Source of the DNA: Affinundibacterium fentianense
Lineage (GTDB): Bacteria > Pseudomonadota > Gammaproteobacteria > Burkholderiales > Burkholderiaceae_D
Assembly: GCF_018139545.1 (NCBI RefSeq)
Contig: NZ_JAGSPJ010000007.1
Span: forward strand, 124,001-188,000
Length of the DNA stretch: 64,000 nucleotides
Direction of reading: 5' to 3'
Positions 1 to 9,345 of this stretch are shown here, one piece after another (within the stretch, counting starts at the first letter, position 1; every line of letters starts with the position of its first letter). The notes under the pieces were generated by a model. The model made no database searches, was not told the origin of the DNA, and saw nothing but the letters and a program-made list of their open reading frames with translations. The position numbers and the translations under genes were made by a program.

Positions 1-140
1 CATACAAACAAGTGTTTACATTGCAATCCTGTTCTGAAGTAAAATCTTGGACTACTGCGCATGTCAGTTTCAAACAATAAAAAAGTTTGTTAAGCAGTAA
101 TTTCGCAGCAAGACCTGTTGTATTTACGAAAAAAAGTTGT

Positions 141-186
141 AAACGTGATGTATGTCACATTTATTTCTGTTGTCTGTATTTACTAT
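141..186 (+). promoter_or_regulatory. CRP-type class II promoter of the S-layer gene
   Basis: The palindrome CGTGA-N6-TCACA lies at 144-159 and differs by one base from the CRP consensus TGTGA-N6-TCACA. It is flanked by AAA and TTT. A -10-like hexamer TACTAT lies at 181-186, 21 bases after the palindrome. This predicts a start near 193 with the operator centred at -41.5, the usual class II position. The same arrangement occurs before the exporter genes (5955-6001). Activation by a CRP/FNR-family protein is inferred. The first 140 bases of the window show nothing else recognisable. Confidence 0.6.
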
Positions 187-258
187 ACCGTCGACAAGTG
201 AGTCAACAGGGCTTACTTGCTGTTTTTTTAAATTAATTTCCTTTTAGGAGTTACACAC

Positions 259-3200
259 ATGGCTGTTACTACACAAATGCGCACGCAAGTGGCCCAGTTG
301 TACGTCTCCCTCTTCGGCCGCGCGCCAGAGGCAGATGGCTTGGGTTACTGGGTGAGCCAATTAGATTCAGGTAAAACGTTCCAAGCGCTTGCACAAGATA
401 TGTTCAACGTCGCTCCAGCACGTGTTTACTATCCTGCATACCTGACGAACCAAGAAATCGTTGCTAAGTTCTACGTGAACGTATTGGGCCGTGCTGCAGA
501 CCAACAAGGTTTGGACTACTGGACAGCACGTTTGAATACATTGAGCGCAGGCGCGACAACGAAAGCAACTGCTCAAGGTACATTGATCACTGAGTTGTTG
601 ACAGCAGTTGTTAACTACTCTGGTACAGACGCAGCTGCGTTGACATCCCAATCTTTGTTGAACAACAAAGTAGCGGTTGGCTTGCACTACGCTGTTGATT
701 TGAACGGCAATGACGTCGCATTTGCTTCTTCCTTGTTGCCATTGGTTTCTGCTGGTGCAGGCGGTACTGCAGCTGCTAACCAAGCAATTGAAGCAACAAA
801 CGCAAAAGTGTTGACAAACAACATCGACAAATTTGCTGCAAACGTATTCACAGCAGTGCCAGTCTACACACCAGGCGGCAATGATTTGATCAACAGCTTG
901 CAAGACGAAGATGAATTGACAGGCGTTGGTACAAACCCAACTTTGAATGCAACAATCGGTAATACAAATGACTCTTCAGAAGGCACAATCACGCCAACTC
1001 TGAAAGGTATCGAAACTGCGAAGATCCAAGTAACTGGCTCTATCAGCGGTATCAATTTCCAAGATTCAACTGGCTTGAAAACTTTGGAAGTATCTCGTAT
1101 CACTGCAGACAACACGAATGTTTCTTTCTCTGATTTGGATAAGACAACAACGAACTTGACATTGTCCAATGCAACTCGTAACGGCAGCGTTGAATTCAAC
1201 TACCGTGAAGACGTATTGACAGCGACAGACGACGTATTGAACGTCAACTTGAACAATGTTCGTTTGCACAATATCGCTATCTCTGAAGGTGGCGACAGCT
1301 CCGAAGATAAAGGTTACGGTTTCACAACAGTGAACGCAACAATCACTGGCTCAGCTAACGTTGATACATTGTCGATCGCTTATCCAAACAACGAAGCAGA
1401 AGACTCTATCGATGCTGATGGCGTACAACACTTGAAACAAACGATCAATTTCGATGCGAAAGCTGGCACAGAAATCAATGGTTTGAACACAGGCGCAGAA
1501 ATCATCACTTTGAAAGCTGGTGCAGACGTATTGTTCGGTGAAGAAGAAGCTGAAATCGGCTTGATGGATTCTTCCGCTAACATGGAAGCAAACCGTGGCG
1601 TAATGGATGGCAACTTGGAAAGCTTCACGATCACTGGTACTGGTGATGTGAGCGCAGTTGTTCACCTCGAAAGCGTTGCTGGTTTGACAGTCAATGGTTC
1701 TGCAATGACTGGCGATTTGGCATTGAGCGTTGTCAATCACTCTGGTGAAGACGATGCTGACCAAGCTTTGGTTGTGTCCTCTGGTTCAGGCGACGACTTG
1801 ATCGCTTTGGGCGATGGCGCTGACTTCGGCGGCTCTATCACAACAAACGCAGGCGTGGATAAAGTGTCTATCAACGGTAACGTTGGTAATGCTGCATTGT
1901 CTGGCAAAATCGATACAGGCGCAGGTAACGATACAGTAACTGCAACTGATTTGCGTGCGACAGCAGGTGACGTTGCTAAAGGCAACTCTACTTTCGGTCA
2001 AGTGACTGCTTCTTCTATCGTGACTGGCGATGGCGATGACGTCGTGACTGTAGCTAGCTTGTTGAGCGATGCTGACTGGAACAATGGTTCTTTGACAGAT
2101 AGCAATAAGGACGACACATTCTTCCAAGTTGGTGCAACTGTTGACACAGGTGCAGGCAATGACAAGATCACTTTGGCAACTGTTGCTGAAGGTGCATCTG
2201 TAGCTGCTGGTACAGGCAACGATACATTGACTGTCTCTTTGAAAAACAACACGATCTTGGCTGCTGACACATCTGGTAAAGCAGAAGTGAATGCAGACGG
2301 TTCTGTGAATGCATTGGGTGCGGTCGTTGATTTGGGCGCAGGCGATGACGTTGCTTCTTTCACAGATAGCAGCACTGTGTCTAAGACAACAAATATGGAC
2401 TCCACTATCGTTGCAACTGACGCAGAATTGCGTGGTGGTGACGGTGCAGACGTATTGAACGTGACTGCATTGGACAGCGTGAATGTAACATCCACAACAA
2501 CATGGGTGAATGCTACATCAACATCCAATGACACCAACGCTAACATCACTGGTATCGAAACAGCAAACTTCACAATCTCTAACCAGATTGATGCTGCGAC
2601 AAAAACAGCGACAGGCGTGACACAAAACGATAACGACGAAACAGATGGTTACATCTATGCTGACGTAATGCGTTTTGACTCTGCATTGAAAACAATCAAC
2701 CTCGTTTCTAACGAAAAAGCATTGTTGCAAACTGCAGCGACAGAAATCTACGAAGCAGGTACATCGACTTACTTCGAATTAGACAATCTGCGTTCTGACA
2801 TCGCTTTGACGTTGAAAGCCAACGAAGCAACTGGCGTGACTAAAGGCGCATTGAAAGATGACGAATTGGTTGATGTTGTTCTCGACGTGAACATGGCGAA
2901 TGCACGCGGCAACGCAGACACATTCACATTGAACATCGCTTCTGGTAGCGGTTCTTTCGATATCGACTTGGAATTGGGCGCAACGCAAACAGCGTTGGAA
3001 TCTGATACATCTTCCACAACAGATGACAATGACAAACGTGTAGAAAACGTTGTTGTTAACTTGGCTGCGGATGATAAAGGTCACTACATCGATTTCAATG
3101 GTTTCGGCGATGCAAATCACACAGCATCTAAAGATCCAAGCAACTTGTACGAAGAAGGCAGCAAATTGGTTGCAACTTCTGTAGTTGTGAATGGTTCTGT

Positions 3201-5625
3201 TGCTGGTACAACTTTGACATTGGATAACTTGAGTGTTGACACCATCACATCCACTGGTGCTGCTGACACGAACGTCGAAGTCACACAAGAAAACAACTAC
3301 CACATCACAACGGGTGCTGGTGACGACGTGATCGACATGTACTTCGACGATGTACGCGCAAACAACAAATCTTTGGATGGCAGCAACCAAACGACGATCA
3401 CTAAAGATGTGACTGACGAAGCTGACTACATCGATGCAGGCGCAGGTCGCGATACATTGCAAGTTAACGGTGAAGACGATCTCGGTTCTTACACAGGTAG
3501 CAACACAGATGATGACGTTTTCGAACACATCAAAGGCGTTGAAATCCTGGACATCGTTTCTACTGGCGGCGAAGACAGCAATGTAGTTGTTTTGGACGAA
3601 GCAGCAGCGGTAACTGGTATCGACACAATCTTGTTCACAGACGGTGACATCTACTCTGTACAACACACTGACTTGGTCATCGGCGAAAACTTCGTTGTTG
3701 ACGCAGAACACGATGCAACTTTGGTCATCGATGCAACAGCATCTGGCGAAACTAACTTGACTATCGACAACCAAGATAGCGATGAAGATGAAGACATCGT
3801 TAATTTGGACATCTCGATGACAACAAACAGCGGCGGTAGCTTGAACTTTGTTGACACAGGTTTGGACGAAGCATCTGTTGTTGTGAACTTGACAGTAGGC
3901 TATGACAGCACTGCTGGCAACGATGGTGAAGACACAATCATCGGTAACGATGCAGCTATCGCTGGTAACGCTGGTAGCGATGGTTTCTTTGCATTGAACG
4001 TGACTAACGGTAGCATCGACAAGATCGTATTGGTTGACAATACTGAGCCGGATGCAGATGGTTATGCAACAGAAGACAGCTACATCTCAGTAGAATTGGA
4101 TGACGCATGGTCCACAGATGAGTTGACATTTGACGCGTCTGGTATCGAAAACACAGACTACTATGATGCTGACAATGAAAACACTGACACTGGCGGTATG
4201 GTTTTCAACGGCGAGGCAGAAACTGACTCTGTATTGATCGTTAAAGGCACACAAAACGATGACTTGATCATCGGTGGCCAAATGGGCGATACATTAGAAG
4301 GTAACGCTGGTGAAGACATGATCTGGGGTGATTCATTCGGTGAAGTCAACGAAGTCTTGACTATCGATACAGAAACATTCCGTGCTGGTGACGTGGTGAC
4401 TGTAGCAATCGACGGTATCACTAACTCGGTGACTGTTGCTGCTTCTGACGCAACATCAGGTCCAGATGCTTACGACGGTACATCCAATGGCTTGACACGT
4501 GCTGCAGTTTTGACAGAGTTGTTGGCAATGTTCAACAAAGATTTGGCTGATACAACGACTGTTGAAGAAAACTACAGCTTCGCAATCGACACAGCAGCTG
4601 GCACATTGTCCTTAGTACAAACTTTGGCACAAGTGAACGATGCTGACGTTGATGGCTTCACATCTTCTTTCATTGCAGCAGCAGGTACAGCGCAAGTTGA
4701 TACTTACACTGTAGGTGATTTGGAAAATGGTGAGTCTCTGCAATTCGTAATCGGTGGTTCTAACTACACTACAGGTGGCGCAGTTGTGGCAACAGGCACA
4801 GCAACGCAAGCCGAATTGCAAACATTGATCAATGGTCTCGATGCATGGTTGGAAGGCTTGAGTTCTACTGATGCAGCCAATTCATACTCAGTATCAGCAA
4901 CAAGCGCAACTACATTCACAATCACTGGCACAACAGCGGGTGCGTCATTCACAGCACCAGTTGTAAGCTTGTCTGGTGGTGACGGTGGCTCTATCGGTCA
5001 TGTAGCAACAACCGCAGCAGTGGCGCAAACTGTCTACAGCGCTGGTGAAGACAATGATGTTGTGATCTTCGTTGGTGATGCAGACGTGATCAACGGTGGT
5101 TCTGGTAACGACGTTCTTTACGGTTTTGTTGGTGACGATACAATCGACGGTGGCTCTGGTGATGACTTCATCTACGGTGGTGTTGGTGCGGATGATTTGA
5201 CTGGCGGAACTGGCTCTGACTGGTTCTTCTACGATGACGCAACTGAATCTTCTGGTTCAACAACTGATACGATCCATGGTTTTGCAGCAGGTACCGTTGA
5301 CAACAACGATACAGCAGCAAATACTTACGATGACACAACTAACGGTGATTACATCGATTTGGACAACGTATTGGATGCGTTCAATGACTTGTTCAGCTTC
5401 TCTGGCAACCATGTTAAGTTCGTTGGTAACTTCGCGAACGCTAACTTGGCAAACACAGCGTTGTTGAGCACAGGCACTGATCTGCAAGTTGTTTATGTAC
5501 AAAACGAAAACACAATCTATGTAGATACCAATAATTCTGGCGATATCGACACGAATGACTTGGCAATCGTATTGGTTGGTTTGACTGGTACAATCACACA
5601 AGCAAACTTCAACACAGACCTCTAA
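259..5625 (+). CDS. S-layer-like DUF4214/RTX protein, type I secreted
   Basis: This is a large acidic surface protein of 1788 residues, probably an S-layer subunit or adhesin. Residues about 8-200 hold two DUF4214-type units (LYVSLFGRAPEADGLGYW and FYVNVLGRAADQQGLDYW). A long Thr/Asp/Asn-rich beta region follows. RTX calcium-binding nonapeptides come in two blocks: a short one near residues 1330-1361 and the main one near 1595-1657 (GGSGNDVLYG and similar), separated by about 230 residues of non-RTX sequence. The last 130 residues resemble an uncleaved C-terminal type I secretion signal. I see no cysteine and no N-terminal signal peptide. Leucine is encoded overwhelmingly by TTG, which fits strong expression. 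AGGAG at 246-250 supports the start. The exporter genes follow directly downstream. Caulobacter RsaA is the functional model; the S-layer role itself is inference. Confidence 0.85.
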   Translation: MAVTTQMRTQVAQLYVSLFGRAPEADGLGYWVSQLDSGKTFQALAQDMFNVAPARVYYPAYLTNQEIVAKFYVNVLGRAADQQGLDYWTARLNTLSAGATTKATAQGTLITELLTAVVNYSGTDAAALTSQSLLNNKVAVGLHYAVDLNGNDVAFASSLLPLVSAGAGGTAAANQAIEATNAKVLTNNIDKFAANVFTAVPVYTPGGNDLINSLQDEDELTGVGTNPTLNATIGNTNDSSEGTITPTLKGIETAKIQVTGSISGINFQDSTGLKTLEVSRITADNTNVSFSDLDKTTTNLTLSNATRNGSVEFNYREDVLTATDDVLNVNLNNVRLHNIAISEGGDSSEDKGYGFTTVNATITGSANVDTLSIAYPNNEAEDSIDADGVQHLKQTINFDAKAGTEINGLNTGAEIITLKAGADVLFGEEEAEIGLMDSSANMEANRGVMDGNLESFTITGTGDVSAVVHLESVAGLTVNGSAMTGDLALSVVNHSGEDDADQALVVSSGSGDDLIALGDGADFGGSITTNAGVDKVSINGNVGNAALSGKIDTGAGNDTVTATDLRATAGDVAKGNSTFGQVTASSIVTGDGDDVVTVASLLSDADWNNGSLTDSNKDDTFFQVGATVDTGAGNDKITLATVAEGASVAAGTGNDTLTVSLKNNTILAADTSGKAEVNADGSVNALGAVVDLGAGDDVASFTDSSTVSKTTNMDSTIVATDAELRGGDGADVLNVTALDSVNVTSTTTWVNATSTSNDTNANITGIETANFTISNQIDAATKTATGVTQNDNDETDGYIYADVMRFDSALKTINLVSNEKALLQTAATEIYEAGTSTYFELDNLRSDIALTLKANEATGVTKGALKDDELVDVVLDVNMANARGNADTFTLNIASGSGSFDIDLELGATQTALESDTSSTTDDNDKRVENVVVNLAADDKGHYIDFNGFGDANHTASKDPSNLYEEGSKLVATSVVVNGSVAGTTLTLDNLSVDTITSTGAADTNVEVTQENNYHITTGAGDDVIDMYFDDVRANNKSLDGSNQTTITKDVTDEADYIDAGAGRDTLQVNGEDDLGSYTGSNTDDDVFEHIKGVEILDIVSTGGEDSNVVVLDEAAAVTGIDTILFTDGDIYSVQHTDLVIGENFVVDAEHDATLVIDATASGETNLTIDNQDSDEDEDIVNLDISMTTNSGGSLNFVDTGLDEASVVVNLTVGYDSTAGNDGEDTIIGNDAAIAGNAGSDGFFALNVTNGSIDKIVLVDNTEPDADGYATEDSYISVELDDAWSTDELTFDASGIENTDYYDADNENTDTGGMVFNGEAETDSVLIVKGTQNDDLIIGGQMGDTLEGNAGEDMIWGDSFGEVNEVLTIDTETFRAGDVVTVAIDGITNSVTVAASDATSGPDAYDGTSNGLTRAAVLTELLAMFNKDLADTTTVEENYSFAIDTAAGTLSLVQTLAQVNDADVDGFTSSFIAAAGTAQVDTYTVGDLENGESLQFVIGGSNYTTGGAVVATGTATQAELQTLINGLDAWLEGLSSTDAANSYSVSATSATTFTITGTTAGASFTAPVVSLSGGDGGSIGHVATTAAVAQTVYSAGEDNDVVIFVGDADVINGGSGNDVLYGFVGDDTIDGGSGDDFIYGGVGADDLTGGTGSDWFFYDDATESSGSTTDTIHGFAAGTVDNNDTAANTYDDTTNGDYIDLDNVLDAFNDLFSFSGNHVKFVGNFANANLANTALLSTGTDLQVVYVQNENTIYVDTNNSGDIDTNDLAIVLVGLTGTITQANFNTDL

Positions 5626-5662
5626 TCTGAGTTGATGGCCCGGATGTTTCGGGCTGTGATCT

Positions 5663-5702
5663 AAAAAAACCCCGGTCCTCGCAAGAGGGCTGGGGTTTTT
5701 CT
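5663..5702 (+). terminator. Rho-independent terminator after the S-layer gene
   Basis: A strong hairpin pairs AAAAACCCC and CCTC with GAGG and GGGGTTTTT around a GCAA tetraloop and ends in a T run. It lies 38 bases past the stop codon. It separates the cargo transcript from the exporter operon, which has its own promoter. The 250 bases after it (5703-5954) show no gene. Confidence 0.9.
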
Positions 5703-5954
5703 ATTGGTGATGCGATAGCGACACTGCTTGCATCGCTATTTGAACAGTGATTGGAATCGCTATTGGGGTCTTGATTGCAGGCACGATGACAGATGCAATT
5801 CTCGATCTCGGCGAGCGAATTCGACCGTAACTCTTAGTTCATGAGACGGACTTCCCTGAATTCTTGCCAGCATTTATTTTTGTGCAGTCAAAATAAATTC
5901 AATTGGTTACAAAGTTTCTGTAGATTTGTCCCAAACTTGGGAGTATGATTTCGA

Positions 5955-6001
5955 AAAATGTGATCTACGTCACATTTTAATCAAGAGCGAGCGAGGATAA
6001 T
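5955..6001 (+). promoter_or_regulatory. CRP-type class II promoter of the T1SS operon
   Basis: AAAATGTGA and TCACATTTT form a perfect 9-bp inverted repeat around TCTACG, giving an exact TGTGA-N6-TCACA site at 5959-5974. GATAAT (5 of 6 matches to TATAAT) lies at 5996-6001, again 21 bases after the palindrome. The predicted start is near 6008. The core GTGATcTAcGTCAC matches the S-layer gene's site at 12 of 14 bases. Binding by a CRP/FNR-family activator is inferred from sequence only. Confidence 0.65.
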
Positions 6002-6017
6002 ACGCGCTCTTTCTGTG

Positions 6018-6052
6018 TGATGTCAGGGTAAATCACCCTTAAGATGACATCA
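6018..6052 (+). promoter_or_regulatory. Nested hairpin in the T1SS operon leader
   Basis: TGATGTCA (6018-6025) and TGACATCA (6045-6052) are perfect inverted repeats that enclose a second hairpin, GGGT and ACCC around AAATC. The structure starts about 10 bases after the predicted transcript start and is followed by an A run, not a T run. It is therefore not a forward terminator. It may stabilise the leader or take part in regulation. About 50 bases remain between it and the first start codon, with no clear Shine-Dalgarno sequence. Confidence 0.45.
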
Positions 6053-6101
6053 AAAAAACAATCGTCTTTGATAATGGGCACGTCAACGTGCAAACTGATT
6101 T

Positions 6102-7967
6102 ATGACAGCTAAACCCAACACGGCTTTACCTAAAAACGAAATTCTCGACGTTTTGTCGACGTTTAAAAGCACGTTCCGCTCGATAGGCATTTTTAGTGCC
6201 ATTTTGAATCTTTTGATGCTAGTCCCATCACTGTACATGATGCAGATTTATGATCGTGTCTTACAAAGTCAAAATGAAATGACTTTATTGATGTTGACCG
6301 TCATTATGCTCGGCGCTTATGCCTTAATGAGCACCTTAGAATTTGTGCGTAGCTTCGTCTCGATTCGCTTAGGTGCCAAACTCGATATGCAGATGAATAA
6401 GCGTATCTACACGGCGGCATTTGAACAAAACTTGAAGCGTGGTGGAACCAATGCGGGTCAAGCCTTGCAAGACTTAACTCAAATTCGTCAGTTTTTGACG
6501 GGATCTGGATTATTCGCGTTCTTCGACGCACCATGGTTTCCGTTTTACATCGCCTTGATGTTTATGTTTGACTATTCCTTGGGCTTGTTTGCGATCGTCG
6601 GTGTCTCGATCATGACAGCGCTGGCATATTGGAATGAAAAAGTCTCGAAAAAACCCTTGGCAGAAGCGAATAGCTTGGCTGTCGCATCAAGCAATTTGGC
6701 AACCAACAATCTGCGCAATGCGGAAGTGATTGAAGCCATGGGGATGCTGCCTAACTTGATGGCACGCTGGTACAAGCTCCACTCTAAATTTTTGCATTTG
6801 CAAGCAGAAGCCAGTGAAAAGTCCGGCATTGTGACCGCGTTGAGTAAATTTGTCCGCGTCTCGATGCAATCTCTGATCCTTGGTTTTGGCGCTTTATTGG
6901 TGCTAGAACACAAAATGTCGCCAGGGATGATGATCGCTGGCTCGATTCTTTTAGGTAAAGCTACAGGTCCGATTGATCAATTAATTGGTGTTTGGAAGCA
7001 ATGGGGATCGGTACGTAGCGCCTATCAACGTTTGAATGAATTATTGGCAGCCAATCCAGCCCGTGTTCCTGGTATGGAATTGCCCAAGCCTGAGGGGCAT
7101 TTGAGTGTCGAAGGCGTGACTGCTGCCCCTCCAGGCGCACCGGCAGCGGTATTGAAAGGCGTGAACTTTGCAGTTCAACCCGGTGATGTGTTGGGTGTGG
7201 TTGGACCATCTGGTTCCGGCAAATCGACTCTCGCTCGTCTATTGGTGGGTGTATGGCCTGCAGCGGTGGGCAAAGTACGTTTAGACGGTGCAGATATTTA
7301 TCAATGGAACAAAGACCAAGTCGGTCATGCGATTGGTTATCTGCCACAAGATATCGAATTGTTTGGCGGCAGTATCGCTGAAAATATCGCCCGCTTTGGT
7401 GAAATCGATTCTGAGAAAGTGGTTGCGGCAGCGAAATTGGCTGGCGTTCACGACATGATTTTGCATTTCCCAAAAGGCTATGACACCGTAATGGGTGAAG
7501 CAGGTGCGGGTTTGTCTGGTGGTCAAAAGCAACGCATAGGATTGGCGCGTGCCATGTATAACGACCCTTCGATTTTGGTGCTCGACGAGCCCAATTCGAA
7601 TCTGGACGAAGTAGGTGAGCAAGCCTTAGTCGTGGCGATTAACAACTTCCGTCAATTAGGGAAAACGGTGGTCTTGATTACGCATCGTCAATCGGTATTG
7701 GGCGCAACAAATAAATTGCTAGTCTTGAAAGACGGTGCCGTGGTCGCGTTCGGTCCTCGCGATCAAGTCTTAATGGCTTTGAAACAGGCACAGCAGCAAG
7801 CCATGCAGCAACTTCAAGGCGGACAAGCAGGCAATCCACAAGCCGGCACAGCACGTCCACCAGTGAATCCAAATGCACCCACGAACGTTAGCAATCCGAG
7901 TGCGGCAACTGAACCGCCAGCTGACACGGATGCACGCATTGCCGCCGCTGCGGATGATAAGGAATAA
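6102..7967 (+). CDS. Type I secretion ABC transporter (PrtD/RsaD-like)
   Basis: This is the inner-membrane ATPase of a type I secretion system and would drive export of the RTX protein encoded upstream. At 621 residues it has the PrtD-type layout: an exporter membrane domain at about residues 25-300, with no N-terminal C39 peptidase domain, then an ATPase domain. Walker A is GPSGSGKST near residue 369, the signature is LSGGQKQR, and Walker B runs into ILVLDEPNSNLDE. The last 60 residues are a Gln/Pro/Ala-rich tail beyond the usual family end. It starts a tight three-gene operon, with 2 bases to the next gene. No good Shine-Dalgarno sequence is visible before the ATG. Confidence 0.92.
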   Translation: MTAKPNTALPKNEILDVLSTFKSTFRSIGIFSAILNLLMLVPSLYMMQIYDRVLQSQNEMTLLMLTVIMLGAYALMSTLEFVRSFVSIRLGAKLDMQMNKRIYTAAFEQNLKRGGTNAGQALQDLTQIRQFLTGSGLFAFFDAPWFPFYIALMFMFDYSLGLFAIVGVSIMTALAYWNEKVSKKPLAEANSLAVASSNLATNNLRNAEVIEAMGMLPNLMARWYKLHSKFLHLQAEASEKSGIVTALSKFVRVSMQSLILGFGALLVLEHKMSPGMMIAGSILLGKATGPIDQLIGVWKQWGSVRSAYQRLNELLAANPARVPGMELPKPEGHLSVEGVTAAPPGAPAAVLKGVNFAVQPGDVLGVVGPSGSGKSTLARLLVGVWPAAVGKVRLDGADIYQWNKDQVGHAIGYLPQDIELFGGSIAENIARFGEIDSEKVVAAAKLAGVHDMILHFPKGYDTVMGEAGAGLSGGQKQRIGLARAMYNDPSILVLDEPNSNLDEVGEQALVVAINNFRQLGKTVVLITHRQSVLGATNKLLVLKDGAVVAFGPRDQVLMALKQAQQQAMQQLQGGQAGNPQAGTARPPVNPNAPTNVSNPSAATEPPADTDARIAAAADDKE

Positions 7968-7969
7968 GT

Positions 7970-9343
7970 ATGAAGAATCAATTGATAAATAAATTGAGCA
8001 GCAAAACTCAGCCCTCCGAAGTTACGGATGTGGTTGCCACGGAAGACGTCATTGAGTTGAACACGGACGCAAGTGGCTATTCTCGCCTAGGATGGCTGAT
8101 CGTCTTAGTCGGTGTGATCGGTTTCATCGTTTGGGCATCATTCGCCCCGCTTGATCAAGGTGTGCCTTTGTCGGGTAACGTGATCGCTGCGTCCAACCGC
8201 AAAGTTGTTCAAGCACCTAGCGCGGCGACTGTGGACGAGATCTTGGTAAAAGACGGTGACGTTGTGAAAGCAGGACAAGTCCTGATGCGTATGAATAAAG
8301 TTGCGGCATTTTCTGCCTTGGAGATGGCGCGTGCGCAAACTTATAGTGCCGTTGCTAGCCTCGCACGCTTAGAAGCTGAGCGAGATAATTTATCTGCGGT
8401 CGTGTTTCCTGCAAGTTTGTTGAAAGACAAAAACGATCCACGTGCTGCAAGCCTGATTGCTACCCAACAGCAGCTCTTTAATGCGCGTCGTAGCTCGATG
8501 CAAAGCGAACTTCGTGCAATCGATGAAAATATCGAAGGCTTGAAAATTCAAGTGAACGGATTGAAAGAATCCATGGTCACCAAGAAGCAGCAAATGGGCT
8601 TTTTGAAGGAACAAGTTGAAAGCTTGCGTGAGTTGGCGAAAGACGGCTACATCGCACGCAATCGCTTATTGGACGTTGAACGTCAATACTCTCAAACCTT
8701 AGGTTCAATCGCAGAGGACAATGGCAGCATCGGCAAAATGCAAAGTCAAATCGCTGAATTAGGCTTGCGTAAAGTACAGCGTCAACAAGAATATCAAAAG
8801 GAAATCCGAGCAATGCTGTCGGATACCCAAAAAGAAGTGGATGCCTTACGTGCTCGCACGATGGCCTTAGAGCGTGATTATGAAAACGTCGAGGTTAAAG
8901 CGCCAGTTGATGGTGAAATCGTGAGTTCCAGCATTTATACCGTTGGTGCTATTGTGCCGAGTGGCTTCAAATTGATGGAAGTGGTGCCTGCAAAAGATTC
9001 CTTGATTGTCGAAGGTATGTTGCCGGTTAATTTGATTGATAAAGTTCATAAAGATTTGAAAGTTGAATTGATCTTCTCCGCATTCAACGCCAAAACGACA
9101 CCGAAGATTCATGGCTATGTCTTGCATGTTGCTGCTGATCGCTCCATCGATGAGAAAACCGGAACCCCTTACTACAAAGTGCTCGCTGGCGTGACGAAAG
9201 AAGGCATGCGCGCCTTGGAAGAGTTCCAAATCCGTCCGGGTATGCCAGTGCAAATGGTGGTCATCACAGGTGAACGCACGATGATGAATTACTTGCTCGG
9301 CCCTATCCATACACGTGCTGCCGCAGCAATGAAAGAGGAGTAA
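7970..9343 (+). CDS. Type I secretion membrane fusion protein (HlyD family)
   Basis: This 457-residue periplasmic adaptor would link the ABC exporter to the outer-membrane channel. A single transmembrane segment lies near residues 42-60 (WLIVLVGVIGFIVWASFAPL), after a cytoplasmic N-terminus. A split lipoyl/barrel-sandwich domain follows, interrupted by a long coiled coil (about residues 120-300), then a beta-barrel and the typical C-terminal stretch ending IRPGMPVQMVVITGERTMMNYLLGPI. AAGGA just ahead of the ATG overlaps the end of the preceding gene. The next gene starts 2 bases after its stop, so the trio is very likely co-transcribed and translationally coupled. Confidence 0.93.
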   Translation: MKNQLINKLSSKTQPSEVTDVVATEDVIELNTDASGYSRLGWLIVLVGVIGFIVWASFAPLDQGVPLSGNVIAASNRKVVQAPSAATVDEILVKDGDVVKAGQVLMRMNKVAAFSALEMARAQTYSAVASLARLEAERDNLSAVVFPASLLKDKNDPRAASLIATQQQLFNARRSSMQSELRAIDENIEGLKIQVNGLKESMVTKKQQMGFLKEQVESLRELAKDGYIARNRLLDVERQYSQTLGSIAEDNGSIGKMQSQIAELGLRKVQRQQEYQKEIRAMLSDTQKEVDALRARTMALERDYENVEVKAPVDGEIVSSSIYTVGAIVPSGFKLMEVVPAKDSLIVEGMLPVNLIDKVHKDLKVELIFSAFNAKTTPKIHGYVLHVAADRSIDEKTGTPYYKVLAGVTKEGMRALEEFQIRPGMPVQMVVITGERTMMNYLLGPIHTRAAAAMKEE

Positions 9344-9345
9344 TC

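Noticed and set aside
367-4952. Many long open frames on the minus strand of the S-layer gene
   Set aside because: They are caused by the strong TTG, GCA and ACA codon bias of the plus-strand gene. Their products are Cys/Val/Ser-rich with no domain, and no ribosome binding sites are seen.
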